Below, one piece after another: positions 1 to 9,024 of a stretch of DNA of 64,000 nt; positions within the stretch are counted from its first letter, which is position 1; every line of letters starts with the position of its first letter. The notes under the pieces were generated by a model. It was not told where the DNA came from and did no database searches. It saw only the letters and a list, made by a program, of their open reading frames with translations. The position numbers and the translations under genes are program-made. Origin of the DNA: an uncultured Spirochaetaceae bacterium (GTDB taxonomy: Bacteria; Spirochaetota; Spirochaetia; Treponematales; Treponemataceae); NCBI GenBank assembly GCA_902766125.1, contig CACXCG010000017.1, positions 1 to 64,000 on the forward strand, in the 5' to 3' direction.

Positions 1-1494
1 AATTGTTGTCCAGTTGTCCACCCCGTCAGAGCTTTCAATCAGTACGCGGACTTTTGCAGCAGTTGCACTCGTACTGTCAAGAACACGAACCTTATAGTCT
101 GTAAGACGAATCTGCGTAACAGAAGGATAGAATGTCATTAGAGCAGAACGAAGTGCATTATCAAGAGCATTAACAGGACCCTTTCCTTCTCCAGCAGCAA
201 TTTGAATGTGACCGTCAACATCTATTTTAAGTTGTGCAAAAGCATACAAATCTGTTTCTACAAGAGGAATTTCTCCGCTCGTTTTATAGTAGTGCAATTT
301 AAAGAAAGGCTGATACTTACCCAGTGATTTGCGCACTAAAAGTTCAAAACTTCCATCTGCGCCTTCAAACTGATATCCGTCATGTTCAAGCGCTTTAACT
401 TTTGCAACTATATCTGAAACAAGGGGACTTGCTTTTGTAATTGAAGAATCGAATTTCTTTATTTTTTCGATTATCATGCTGCGTCCTGCAACTTCACTCA
501 TCAGGAACACGCGTTCATTTCCGACTGAATCAGGTTCAACATGTTCGTATGCAACAGGATTTTTGAGAACCGCATCAATGTGCATTCCCGCCTTATGTGC
601 AAATGCATTCTGTCCGACATACGGCATGCCGGGATCAAGCGGTATGTTTGTAATTTCTGCAACACGGCGAGAAATAGGAGTTAACAGCTGCATGTTTTCT
701 TCAGGAATACACTGTTTGTGCATTTTAAGCTGAAGGTCGGCAATGATTGTAGAAAGATTTGCGTTACCGGTGCGTTCACCAAAGCCAAGCAAAACTCCCT
801 GTACATGAGTTGCTCCTGCCTGCACGGCAATCAGCGAATTTGCAACGGCAAGACCAGAGTCATTGTGTGTGTGAATACCGATTTTTACTTTTGATGCAAA
901 CTGTTCTACCACAGCCTGCGTTATAGCCTGACATTCGTGAGGAAGACAGCCGCCTTTTGTTTCGCACAAAGCAAGCACGGTTGCTCCGCCTTCTACTGCA
1001 GCAGCAAGCGTCTTCAATGCATAGTCGGGATTTTTCTGATATCCGGTAAAAAAGTGTTCTGCATCATACATGACATTGCGGCCTTCTTTAGTAAGATAGG
1101 CACAGGTGTCACGGATCATTTCAAGATTCTGTTCAAGTGTTGCATGAAGGACTTCGGTAACCTGAAAATCCCAGGACTTACCAAAGATAACCACATCACT
1201 TGTTCCTGCAGAAAGAAGACTCTGAAGGTTTGCATCTTCTGCACAGGGAATGTCCTTTCTACGGGTCGAACCAAAGGCAACCAGCTTTGAATGGGTAAGG
1301 TGCAGTTCCTTTGCGCGCTGAAAAAATTCCATATCTTTGGGATTACTGCCCGGATTTCCTGCTTCAATGTAAGTAACACCCAGTTCGTCAAGGGCCTGTA
1401 CGATATGCAGTTTATCCTGAACTGAATAACTTATGCCCTCACCCTGAGAGCCGTCACGAAGCGTAGAGTCAAGTATGTCTATCTTTGCGTCCAT
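1..1494 (-). CDS. cimA: Citramalate synthase (CimA), 3' end outside the window
   Basis: Condenses pyruvate and acetyl-CoA to (R)-citramalate, the first step of the threonine-independent route to 2-oxobutyrate and isoleucine. About 498 codons are open to the window edge; the family is usually about 530 residues, so only the end of the C-terminal regulatory domain is missing. The start codon is followed by DILDSTLRDGSQGE, the HMGL-like TIM-barrel signature with its metal-binding Asp. VMYDAEHFFTGY, HTHNDSGLAVANS (metal-binding His pair) and GERTGNANL follow, and these separate CimA from isopropylmalate synthase. The block usually read as CDTNGG is CETKGG here, and the usual NG before GERxGNANL is replaced by LLG. 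The ATG at 1494 lies 6 bases after a TATAAT box, so the mRNA is probably leaderless. It is divergent from nadE. Confidence 0.9.
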   Translation of the reverse strand, partial: MDAKIDILDSTLRDGSQGEGISYSVQDKLHIVQALDELGVTYIEAGNPGSNPKDMEFFQRAKELHLTHSKLVAFGSTRRKDIPCAEDANLQSLLSAGTSDVVIFGKSWDFQVTEVLHATLEQNLEMIRDTCAYLTKEGRNVMYDAEHFFTGYQKNPDYALKTLAAAVEGGATVLALCETKGGCLPHECQAITQAVVEQFASKVKIGIHTHNDSGLAVANSLIAVQAGATHVQGVLLGFGERTGNANLSTIIADLQLKMHKQCIPEENMQLLTPISRRVAEITNIPLDPGMPYVGQNAFAHKAGMHIDAVLKNPVAYEHVEPDSVGNERVFLMSEVAGRSMIIEKIKKFDSSITKASPLVSDIVAKVKALEHDGYQFEGADGSFELLVRKSLGKYQPFFKLHYYKTSGEIPLVETDLYAFAQLKIDVDGHIQIAAGEGKGPVNALDNALRSALMTFYPSVTQIRLTDYKVRVLDSTSATAAKVRVLIESSDGVDNWTTI

Positions 1495-1500
1495 GCGTGG

Positions 1501-1529
1501 ATTATATAGAAGTAAAGCACTTTTCACAA
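1501..1529 (-). promoter_or_regulatory. cimA promoter, leaderless type
   Basis: On the minus strand TTGTGA (1524-1529), a 17-base spacer and TATAAT (1501-1506) are followed by only six bases before the ATG, placing the predicted transcript start at the start codon. The -35 overlaps that of the divergent nadE promoter. Confidence 0.7.
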
Positions 1530-1549
1530 GGGGGGCTCTGGTGTATACT
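1521..1549 (+). promoter_or_regulatory. nadE promoter, leaderless type
   Basis: TTTTCA (1521-1526), a 17-base spacer and TATACT (1544-1549) are followed by six bases and the ATG at 1556. No Shine-Dalgarno sequence precedes that ATG. Confidence 0.65.
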
Positions 1550-1555
1550 GAATGT

Positions 1556-3535
1556 ATGGATTACGGATTTTTACGCGGCGCCTGTGCAAGTCCTGCCCTG
1601 AGCGTTGCAGACTGCGATGGTAATGTTCAGATTATGGCTGATTTAGTCAGAAAGGCTCAGAAACAGCATGTACAGCTTCTGGTGTTCCCGGAGCTGAGCA
1701 TTACCGGCTATACGTGCGGAGACCTGTTTTTACAGAAGACGTTATACGACGGTGCAATACGCGCTTTGGAACGCTTATGTACACTTACCAGACACACTGA
1801 TGTTCTGTTCTGCGTGGGACTTCCGGTTATTGCAAAGGACCAGCGCTACAATGCAGCAGCCTTTATTCAGAAAGGAAAAGTACTTGCACTTGTTGCAAAG
1901 ACATATATTCCCACTTACAGTGAATTTTACGAGCGGAGATGGTTTACACCGGCTGACCGTTCACTCATGCCACAGACGGTAACACTGAGCGAACAGCTTA
2001 CAGACATTCCGTTTGGAACAGACCTGTTACTGAGTGCACAGAATAATCCGCTGGTAACGGTTGCCGCAGAAATATGCGAAGACCTCTGGGTACCGCTTGC
2101 CCCTTCTACGCAGGCCTGTCTTAACGGTGCAACAGTTATTGCAAACTTAAGTGCAAGTAACGAAGTGGTAGGAAAAGCAGCATACCGTTCACTGTTGGTC
2201 AGTGCCCATTCAGCAAAAACCGTAAGCGCATATCTGTATGCAGATGCAGGACATGACGAAAGCACGACAGACATGGTATTTGCAGGACACAACATCATTG
2301 CAGCCAACGGAAGCATTAAAGCACAGTCTAAACTGTTTGCACCCAGTTCTGAACTGACGATTGCAGATATAGACCTGGAAGCGCTTTCTCAGGACAGACT
2401 TAAGACAGAAACTTTTGCTGACTGCACAAAAAACAACAGATCCTCTTTCAGAACCATTGCGTTTACGCTTGCTCCTTCACCGTTTGAAAAAGCAGGTCAG
2501 AAACTGATGTGTTCCGTTTCAAAACAGCCTTTTGTTCCCCATGCAGAAGAAGAACGAAGGGAACGCTGTCTTTCTGTTATTGAACTTCAGGCAGAGGGTC
2601 TTGCAAAACGGCTACGTCACATCCACTGCACCAGTGCCGTCATTGGTTTAAGCGGAGGACTGGATTCAACGCTTGCACTTCTGGTTACCGCCCGTGCCTT
2701 TGACAAATGCGGCATTGACCGTAAACAGATTTGTGCGGTTACCATGCCCTGCTTTGGAACAACCGGAAGAACCTATAAAAACGCCTGCTCTCTTGCGTCA
2801 CACACAGGGGCAACACTTAAAGAGATAGACATAAAAGAAGCGGTTCTGCAGCATTTTAAAGACATCGGTCACGACAAAGACATTCACGATGTTACCTATG
2901 AAAACTGCCAGGCACGCAAACGCACGCAGGTACTGATGGATATTGCAAACAGTACAAACGGCATTGTCATCGGAACTGGAGACTTAAGCGAACTTGCTTT
3001 GGGCTGGTGCACGTACAACGGCGATCACATGAGCATGTACGGAGTAAACGCATCTATTCCCAAAACACTGGTACGGCATTTAGTTGCCTGGTTCAGCGAT
3101 GACGCACGGGAGCAGAAAAACACACAGCTGTCTGAAACGCTTAAAGACATTCTTGCAACACCGGTCAGTCCAGAGCTGCTTCCTCCGTCACAGGGAGACA
3201 TCAGTCAGAAAACAGAAGAGCTGGTCGGTCCCTACGAACTGCACGACTTTTTCCTGTACTATGTTCTTCGCTTCGGCTTTTCTCCGCGTAAGATTCTGTT
3301 TCTTGCGCAGCAGGCATTTGATAAAACTGAATACTCACGCGAAACCATACTTAAGTGGCTGTCTGCCTTCTACCGCAGGTTCTTTGCACAGCAGTTTAAG
3401 CGCAGCTGCATGCCCGACGGTGCAAAAGTGGGTACGGTAAATCTTTCTCCGCGCGGAGACTGGCGCATGCCAAGCGATGCAAGCTGTGCATTGTGGAAAA
3501 CGGAACTGGATGCACTTTCAAAGGAGCATAACTGA
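1556..3535 (+). CDS. nadE: Glutamine-dependent NAD+ synthetase
   Basis: Amidates nicotinic acid adenine dinucleotide to NAD+, using ammonia released from glutamine by its own nitrilase-like domain. The 659-residue, two-domain form resembles the long NadE of mycobacteria. The first half carries the carbon-nitrogen hydrolase triad: Glu in FPELSITGY, Lys in AKTYIPTYSE and Cys in AEICEDLW. The second half has the PP-loop GLSGGLDST and the later GTGDLSELALGW. A longer reading frame from 1475 exists, but the ATG at 1556 begins exactly where the family's conserved N-terminus starts (DYGFLRGA) and sits 6 bases after a TATACT box. Its TGA shares one base with the ATG of rlmJ (TGATG). The downstream step of the same pathway, nadD, lies elsewhere in this window (47528-48199). 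Confidence 0.95.
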   Translation: MDYGFLRGACASPALSVADCDGNVQIMADLVRKAQKQHVQLLVFPELSITGYTCGDLFLQKTLYDGAIRALERLCTLTRHTDVLFCVGLPVIAKDQRYNAAAFIQKGKVLALVAKTYIPTYSEFYERRWFTPADRSLMPQTVTLSEQLTDIPFGTDLLLSAQNNPLVTVAAEICEDLWVPLAPSTQACLNGATVIANLSASNEVVGKAAYRSLLVSAHSAKTVSAYLYADAGHDESTTDMVFAGHNIIAANGSIKAQSKLFAPSSELTIADIDLEALSQDRLKTETFADCTKNNRSSFRTIAFTLAPSPFEKAGQKLMCSVSKQPFVPHAEEERRERCLSVIELQAEGLAKRLRHIHCTSAVIGLSGGLDSTLALLVTARAFDKCGIDRKQICAVTMPCFGTTGRTYKNACSLASHTGATLKEIDIKEAVLQHFKDIGHDKDIHDVTYENCQARKRTQVLMDIANSTNGIVIGTGDLSELALGWCTYNGDHMSMYGVNASIPKTLVRHLVAWFSDDAREQKNTQLSETLKDILATPVSPELLPPSQGDISQKTEELVGPYELHDFFLYYVLRFGFSPRKILFLAQQAFDKTEYSRETILKWLSAFYRRFFAQQFKRSCMPDGAKVGTVNLSPRGDWRMPSDASCALWKTELDALSKEHN

Positions 3536-4410
3536 TGCTGAGCTACCAGCACGAATATCATGCAGGAAATCATGCGGATATTTTAAAACACACAGCCCTC
3601 ATCAGTATTCTGAATTCACTGACGCAAAAAGAAAAACCGTTTACCGTCATTGACAGTCATGCAAGTGCAGGAACTTTCAGTCTTGACGACGAACGTATCA
3701 GAAAAACCGCAGAAGCAGAAAACGGCATAGAAAAACTGATTTCATACGTGCAGAAAACCGGCACTAAAGACATACCTCAGTCACTGAGCCGTTACCTTGA
3801 AGCGCAGACACCGTACTGCAAATGCAGACTGTATGCAGGAAGCCCGGAACTGGAACGGCTGTACCTTCGCTCACAGGACACACACTTTGCCGTAGAACTG
3901 CATCCTCAGGCACTGGAATCGCTGACTGCCTGCTGCAAAAACGACATACTTACCAAAGACGGAAAAAGAAGCGCAGCCGTAAAAACACACATCCGTTGCG
4001 AAGACAGCTACAAAGCACTCGAAGCACTTACGCCTCCGCTTGTAAAACGGGGACTGGTACTGGTTGACCCCTCTTACGAAGATGCAAGTGATTACACGCA
4101 GGTTACGCGCACGCTGACTGATGTACACCGCAAATGGAACACAGCCATCATTGCACTGTGGTATCCGCTTATTACCCGGAGAAAAAACGAAACGTCACAA
4201 ATGCTTTCTGCTCTGGAAACCGCAGCAAAAACGGGAACTAACCCGTGTACCTGCACCAGAAAAGAACTGCGCTTAAAAGATCCGGAAACACTTACCAAAG
4301 AAGACGGAGCACATCTGTACGGAAGCGGAATGTTTGTCATAAATCCGCCGTGGCACTTTGAAGAAGAAATGGATGAGGCAATCAGTTTTTTACAGAACGC
4401 TCTTGCCTGA
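3535..4410 (+). CDS. rlmJ: 23S rRNA (adenine2030-N6)-methyltransferase RlmJ
   Basis: Methylates A2030 of 23S rRNA with S-adenosylmethionine. The N-terminus MLSYQHEYHAGNHADILKH is nearly the family signature. DSHASAG and YAGSPEL form the SAM-binding region. Length (291 residues) matches the family (about 280). The catalytic motif IV, normally DPPYE, reads DPSYE here; the Asp and Tyr are kept, so activity is plausible. It is translationally coupled to nadE by a one-base overlap and converges on the minus-strand outer-membrane-type gene with 14 bases between stops. Confidence 0.9.
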   Translation: MLSYQHEYHAGNHADILKHTALISILNSLTQKEKPFTVIDSHASAGTFSLDDERIRKTAEAENGIEKLISYVQKTGTKDIPQSLSRYLEAQTPYCKCRLYAGSPELERLYLRSQDTHFAVELHPQALESLTACCKNDILTKDGKRSAAVKTHIRCEDSYKALEALTPPLVKRGLVLVDPSYEDASDYTQVTRTLTDVHRKWNTAIIALWYPLITRRKNETSQMLSALETAAKTGTNPCTCTRKELRLKDPETLTKEDGAHLYGSGMFVINPPWHFEEEMDEAISFLQNALA

Positions 4411-4424
4411 TTTCAGAATAATAC

Positions 4425-4919
4425 CTAAAACCAGAACCGAACGCCTGCTTCAACAGGAATACAGAACGAAAACCGTAGTTCAGAACCAAACGTAAGCTGT
4501 GGCTGTGCAATTGTCTGTAAAAAAATTCCCATCTGTGTTACCGGGAAAAACTCTGTTCCAATTACAGCACGAAGTCCCACGGTACACAGTCCGGGATTAT
4601 TCCTCAGGGATACAGAAAGACAGCTTCCCGCACCTGCATACCATCTGAACAGAGACTGTGCAATCCGCTGATTGGTAAGCCAGTAATCCAGAGAAACAGT
4701 CAGATACTGCACACCAGTTTGCGTTATGCCTGCCGTAAGCGAAGGAACAAAGGTCTGAGCCGTAATATCGATGCAGGAAGTAACGCCTGCTTCACAGACA
4801 AAATCCTGAGCGTTAAACGAAGGACAGATTCCCCCCTGAATGCCCAGTGCATACTGAGCAAATACAGGGAGCGTCCCCAGAGAAAGCAGTACAGCTAAAA
4901 CCAGTCCCTTCTTTTTCAT
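4425..4919 (-). CDS. Small outer-membrane beta-barrel-type protein
   Basis: I do not recognise a named family. A 164-residue product begins MKKKGLVLAVLLSLGTLPVFAQ, a clear signal peptide with a likely cut after Ala in VFA. The mature part has alternating hydrophobic strands rich in Gly, Thr and aromatics (LTVSLDYWLT, AVIGTEFFPV) and ends in AGVRFWF. A terminal Phe after an amphipathic strand is typical of proteins inserted by BamA. Four Cys occur in the mature region. An in-frame start 48 bases upstream lies inside clpB and would hide the signal peptide, so 4919 is preferred. The gene starts 10 bases after the clpB stop and is probably cotranscribed with it. Confidence 0.6.
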   Translation of the reverse strand: MKKKGLVLAVLLSLGTLPVFAQYALGIQGGICPSFNAQDFVCEAGVTSCIDITAQTFVPSLTAGITQTGVQYLTVSLDYWLTNQRIAQSLFRWYAGAGSCLSVSLRNNPGLCTVGLRAVIGTEFFPVTQMGIFLQTIAQPQLTFGSELRFSFCIPVEAGVRFWF

Positions 4920-4929
4920 ACACACCCTG

Positions 4930-7527
4930 TCACTTACTGAAAGAAAGTGAAGTACCGTCTGCAGCACGGGAAACGGTTACCGTATCACCTTCTGCAATGT
5001 TTCCAGCAAGCACTTCTTTTGCAAGCTGATTTTCTACGTAAGTCTGCACTGCCCGCTTAACCGGACGCGCACCGAATGACGGATCGTATCCTGCATCAGA
5101 AATAAAATCAACGGCACTGTCATCAAAATTAAGGACAATGCGGCGGTCACGCAAACGGTCACTGACACGCTGCAGCTGAAGCGACACAATGTGACGGATA
5201 TTTTCCTTTCCTAAGCGGTTGAACATGACAATCTCATCAATGCGGTTCAAAAACTCAGGGCGGAAAGTCTGCTTTAACAGTGCAGAAAGTTTTTCTTTTA
5301 AAGCATCACTCTGTGCCTCAGAATCAGATTCAAGAATCAGATCAGAACCAAGATTACTGGTCATGATAATGATCGTATTCTTAAAATCAACCACACGTCC
5401 CTGCCCGTCTGTTAAACGGCCGTCATCAAGTACCTGAAGCAGCACATTGAATACATCAGGATGAGCTTTTTCTATTTCATCAAACAGGACAACACTGTAC
5501 GGTCTTCGTCTGACAGCTTCTGTCAACTGTCCGCCTTCATCATATCCTACATATCCGGGAGGAGCACCAATCAAACGCGTAACACTGAACTTTTCCATGT
5601 ATTCGCTCATGTCTATGCGCGTAAGGCTTCTTTCATCGTTGAACAAAAAGTCTGCAAGCGTTTTTGCAAGCTCTGTTTTTCCTACACCGGTCGGACCAAT
5701 AAACATAAAGCTTCCCAGCGGTTTGTTAGGATCGTTTAAGCCTGCACGGTTACGGCGGATTGCATCGGAAACTGCAAGCACTGCAGCATCCTGACCAATG
5801 ACACGTTCATGCAGCACTGATTCAAGGCGAAGGTATTTCTGTTTTTCGCTGGTAAGCATTTTTGAAACGGGAATGCCGGTCCAGGTACTTACTACACGGG
5901 CAATGTCTTCTTCGGTAACTTCTTTGCGCAAAAGACTCTTGCGTTCTTCAGATGCTGAATCAGAAACATCCTGTGTGGAAGCAGACTGAGCAAGCTGTTT
6001 TTCCAGCTGAGGAATGATTGAATACTTAAGTTCGGCTGCTTTTTCAAGATTACCTTCACGCGTATATTTTTCTTCATCAAAGCGCGCCTTTTCAAGATCT
6101 TCTTTTACTTTACGGCTTCCTTCAATAAGCGTTTTTTCATTCTGCCACTGAAGGCGCATTGCATCACGCTGCTGGGTAAGGTCAGCAAGTTCTTTTTCAA
6201 GTTTCTGTAAACGTTCCATACTTGCCTGGTCATCTTCTTTTGAAAGAGACTGCTTTTCTATGGCAAACTGCAGAATCTTGCGTTCTATCTTATCAAGTTC
6301 AACCGGCTGACTTTCAATTTCCATCTTAAGACGGCTTGCGGCTTCATCAACAAGATCAATTGCTTTATCGGGAAGGAAACGGTTTGTAATATACCGGTTA
6401 GAAAGTGTTGCAGCTTCTACAAGCGCTTCATCATTTATCTTTACTCCGTGATGAATTTCGTATTTGTCACGCAGACCGCGAAGAATTGCAATGGTATCTT
6501 CTACCGTTGGTTCTGCACAGTACACCTGCTGGAAACGACGCTCCAGGGCTGCATCTTTTTCTATGTACTTGCGGTATTCGTCAAGCGTTGTTGCACCAAT
6601 GACACGCATGTCTCCGCGCGCAAGTGCAGGCTTTAAAAGATTAGAAGCATCCATACTTCCTTCTGCAGCACCAGCACCGACAATTGTATGCAGTTCATCA
6701 ATAAAAAGAATTATCTGTCCGTCGGATTTTGCAACTTCGGTAATAACACCCTTAAGCCGCTCTTCAAATTCTCCGCGGAATTTTGCTCCTGCAACCAGCT
6801 GACCCAAGTCAAGTGAAAGAAGCCGTTTATTCTTTAAGCTTTCAGGAACATCTCCGCTTGCAATACGGCGGGCAAGTCCTTCTACAATTGCCGTTTTACC
6901 GACACCGGGTTCACCGATAAGCACCGGATTGTTTTTTGTCCTGCGGCTTATAACCTGCATTACCCGTCTGATTTCTTCATCACGTCCAATAACCGGATCT
7001 ATTTTGTCCTGTCTTGCACGGGCAGTAAGGTCTATGCAGTATTTTTCAAGTGCACGCATTTTGCTTTCCGGATCCTGACTGTCTATAGTCTGATTTCCTC
7101 GGACTGCTTTAAGGGCAGCAAGAGCAGCATCATGTGTACAGCCGTATTTTTTTAGTAAGTCACCCACACGACCGTCGCTTTTGGTCATGGCAAGGAATAA
7201 ATGTTCCGTAGAAAGATACTGGTCTTTGAGGAAAGACATTTCTGACTCTGCCTTCGCAAGCACTTTCTGTGTTTCCGAAGAAAGTGTCATCTGAACATTT
7301 CCGCGTACGGTGGGATACGAATCCAGAAGTTCAAGTGCTTTCTGCTTTAACACTTCACTCTGAATTCCAATGCGTTCTACCAGCGGTGGAATGGTTCCGT
7401 CTTTTTGATCAAGTAAGGCAATAAGCAGATGCTCCAGACCAATTTCACTGTGGTCCTTCTGCTGAGCAAGTGCACTTGCCTGCTGCAGCGCATCCTGCGT
7501 TTTGAGCGTCATCTGATTGTAATCCAT
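4930..7527 (-). CDS. clpB: ATP-dependent chaperone ClpB
   Basis: Cytoplasmic hexameric disaggregase that rescues aggregated proteins together with DnaK. The 865 residues show all parts in order: an N-terminal double Clp repeat (1-145), first AAA+ module with GEPGVGKT and the [12 protein letters not shown] Walker B, a coiled-coil middle domain (about 405-530, charged heptads), and second AAA+ module with [24 protein letters not shown] and [10 protein letters not shown] near the C-terminus. The middle domain and the C-terminus identify ClpB rather than ClpA or ClpC. A GGGGG ribosome binding site precedes the ATG. Upstream on the same strand is the tocopherol-cyclase-like gene, separated by a 62-base gap holding a promoter; no CIRCE (TTAGCACTC) operator is visible there. 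Confidence 0.97.
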   Translation of the reverse strand: MDYNQMTLKTQDALQQASALAQQKDHSEIGLEHLLIALLDQKDGTIPPLVERIGIQSEVLKQKALELLDSYPTVRGNVQMTLSSETQKVLAKAESEMSFLKDQYLSTEHLFLAMTKSDGRVGDLLKKYGCTHDAALAALKAVRGNQTIDSQDPESKMRALEKYCIDLTARARQDKIDPVIGRDEEIRRVMQVISRRTKNNPVLIGEPGVGKTAIVEGLARRIASGDVPESLKNKRLLSLDLGQLVAGAKFRGEFEERLKGVITEVAKSDGQIILFIDELHTIVGAGAAEGSMDASNLLKPALARGDMRVIGATTLDEYRKYIEKDAALERRFQQVYCAEPTVEDTIAILRGLRDKYEIHHGVKINDEALVEAATLSNRYITNRFLPDKAIDLVDEAASRLKMEIESQPVELDKIERKILQFAIEKQSLSKEDDQASMERLQKLEKELADLTQQRDAMRLQWQNEKTLIEGSRKVKEDLEKARFDEEKYTREGNLEKAAELKYSIIPQLEKQLAQSASTQDVSDSASEERKSLLRKEVTEEDIARVVSTWTGIPVSKMLTSEKQKYLRLESVLHERVIGQDAAVLAVSDAIRRNRAGLNDPNKPLGSFMFIGPTGVGKTELAKTLADFLFNDERSLTRIDMSEYMEKFSVTRLIGAPPGYVGYDEGGQLTEAVRRRPYSVVLFDEIEKAHPDVFNVLLQVLDDGRLTDGQGRVVDFKNTIIIMTSNLGSDLILESDSEAQSDALKEKLSALLKQTFRPEFLNRIDEIVMFNRLGKENIRHIVSLQLQRVSDRLRDRRIVLNFDDSAVDFISDAGYDPSFGARPVKRAVQTYVENQLAKEVLAGNIAEGDTVTVSRAADGTSLSFSK

Positions 7528-7547
7528 GAAATGCCCCCTGTGCTTTT

Positions 7548-7576
7548 AAAATACAAACGAAAAGCAAAAAAGGCAA
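7548..7576 (-). promoter_or_regulatory. Probable clpB promoter
   Basis: TTGCCT (7571-7576), 17-base spacer, TATTTT (7548-7553) on the minus strand, about 20 bases before the clpB ATG. A GGGGG ribosome binding site lies between, so this mRNA has a normal leader. Confidence 0.5.
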
Positions 7577-7589
7577 GTAAAATCCAGCG

Positions 7590-8759
7590 TTACGGAAGTT
7601 CTATGTTACCGAACTCACAGACCGCATTAGTAACGGTTGCGTGCTCTATCAGTTCAAGATTCTTTTTGATCTGCTTGTACAGACGAATTTCTCCGGTTCC
7701 TGTTCCGCCGCCTAAGAGTTTAAGCACTTTGCGACCGCCAGCAGGACTTTCGTAATCACGCACAAACATTGCATCGGTATGACAGAAGATGTCGATATCA
7801 AGGACAGTCTTTTTATTATGAACGCTTACACTCCAGTGCACTTTGACACCGTCTTCATCTTCCGGCATTTCAGTACATTCAAACGTAACGGAATACCGGT
7901 TGCTTTTGTCTGCATGAAATTCAATGTCGTTATCGTCAATAAGGGCAAGTACAGACAGTTTGTCTTCGTACACACCGTTTACGACAAAGCAAGAATTCTC
8001 AAGATTCTTTCCGGAAATAATGCTGGTCAAATTAGATGAGTTAAGATGGAAATACGGGAATACAAAATCTTTTCCCCACGACTTATCGAAATAGCCGTAT
8101 GATTTTTCAGGGATGATTGTGTAGGATTCTCCGTCAAGCGTTAGCATTCCGCTAAAAGCACAGCTTGCACCCAGCACCGTCCAGGAATTGTTTTTACCGT
8201 TGTAATCAGGAACAAATGCAACATTGCGTTCAAACTGAATGTTCCAGGTGATAGAACCTGCATTACACAGCATTTCGGGATATTCATTTAAATCAGCATA
8301 CGACACGCGGATATTTCCTACAGAAGAAGTATCGTTGAGCGTACAGGCTTTTTCACCGGAACCAATGCTGATGATAAATCCTGACTTACCAGTATAAATC
8401 TGTTCGGTCGGGTAATAGCTGCTCATCTGCTTACCGTTGATGCCAAGACAGCCAGCGCGAACCATTGCATACGACGGCTGAACCAGCTGTTCCTGGTTAG
8501 CATTCAGAGCGGCCTGTGTCCCGGCAAGCGCATACTGCAAATCTGCTTCTGAAGAAGGAAGACGGTTTTTAAAACCAAGCACACACTCTTTGGGAGAGAG
8601 AGCTGGATTGACTACAAAAAATTCAATAAAGAAAGTGCGTTCTTCGCCAGTCTGATCACAAAAGGCAGAGAAAACTAAACGCCAGATATCAAATCCATTT
8701 TTTTTAAGAGAACCCTTGAGCATGTAGCGCTCATTTCCGTTCATTTTTTTTGCGAGCAT
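7590..8759 (-). CDS. Tocopherol-cyclase-like protein
   Basis: A 389-residue protein resembling the Tocopherol_cycl family (PF14249), which outside plants and cyanobacteria is found in scattered Firmicutes and spirochaetes with no proven reaction. The recognisable core is YGYFDKSWGKDF, PYFHLNSSNL and the closing GTGTGEIRLY region. Plant cyclases have the same Trp-Gly and His/Asn-rich surroundings. There is no signal peptide and no membrane segment, so it is probably cytoplasmic. It follows the 73-residue gene by 10 bases and is the last gene of the fliG1 - M16 protease run before clpB. No quinone or tocopherol pathway gene is nearby, so the family name should not be read as a function. Confidence 0.6.
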   Translation of the reverse strand: MLAKKMNGNERYMLKGSLKKNGFDIWRLVFSAFCDQTGEERTFFIEFFVVNPALSPKECVLGFKNRLPSSEADLQYALAGTQAALNANQEQLVQPSYAMVRAGCLGINGKQMSSYYPTEQIYTGKSGFIISIGSGEKACTLNDTSSVGNIRVSYADLNEYPEMLCNAGSITWNIQFERNVAFVPDYNGKNNSWTVLGASCAFSGMLTLDGESYTIIPEKSYGYFDKSWGKDFVFPYFHLNSSNLTSIISGKNLENSCFVVNGVYEDKLSVLALIDDNDIEFHADKSNRYSVTFECTEMPEDEDGVKVHWSVSVHNKKTVLDIDIFCHTDAMFVRDYESPAGGRKVLKLLGGGTGTGEIRLYKQIKKNLELIEHATVTNAVCEFGNIELP

Positions 8760-8769
8760 AGCCTATCAC

Positions 8770-8991
8770 TTATTTGAACATTTTAGACAGAGACTTTGCA
8801 AACTCTTTCTGGTCTGTCGGGAAAAATTCATCCAAAAACTCAAAGCAATTCTGTGCATTGCGCTGAGCGTGTTCATACCAGATTTCGTACAGTGCAGGTT
8901 CAAAACCGGCTCCAGGATACGGTGCACCCTGAACATCCGAAACCAGACCTCTCATCATATCTGCAAATTCCTGAAACTTTTTTTTGTCCAT
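8770..8991 (-). CDS. Small conserved-type hypothetical protein, 73 residues
   Basis: A short acidic, aromatic-rich soluble protein (MDKKKFQEFADMMRG at the N-terminus, FAKSLSKMFK at the C-terminus) with no signal peptide or membrane segment. I recognise no family. It is credible as a gene because a GGGGAG ribosome binding site lies 4-5 bases before the ATG and because it fits between the M16 protease (33 bases upstream) and the tocopherol-cyclase-like gene (10 bases downstream). The predicted structure is mostly helical, with a Pro/Gly break near residues 23-29 (GAPYPGAGF). Confidence 0.6.
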   Translation of the reverse strand: MDKKKFQEFADMMRGLVSDVQGAPYPGAGFEPALYEIWYEHAQRNAQNCFEFLDEFFPTDQKEFAKSLSKMFK

Positions 8992-9024
8992 AAAGCTCCC
9001 CTTTACGTTTTCTTCCTGGTTCTA

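Noticed and set aside
476-1391. Plus- and minus-strand ORFs inside the cimA region
   Set aside because: They lie in other frames of an open, motif-rich CimA frame and have no ribosome binding site or recognisable domain.
5219-7755. Several plus-strand ORFs opposite clpB and the next gene
   Set aside because: Shadows of a strongly conserved ClpB frame; low-complexity translations without motifs.
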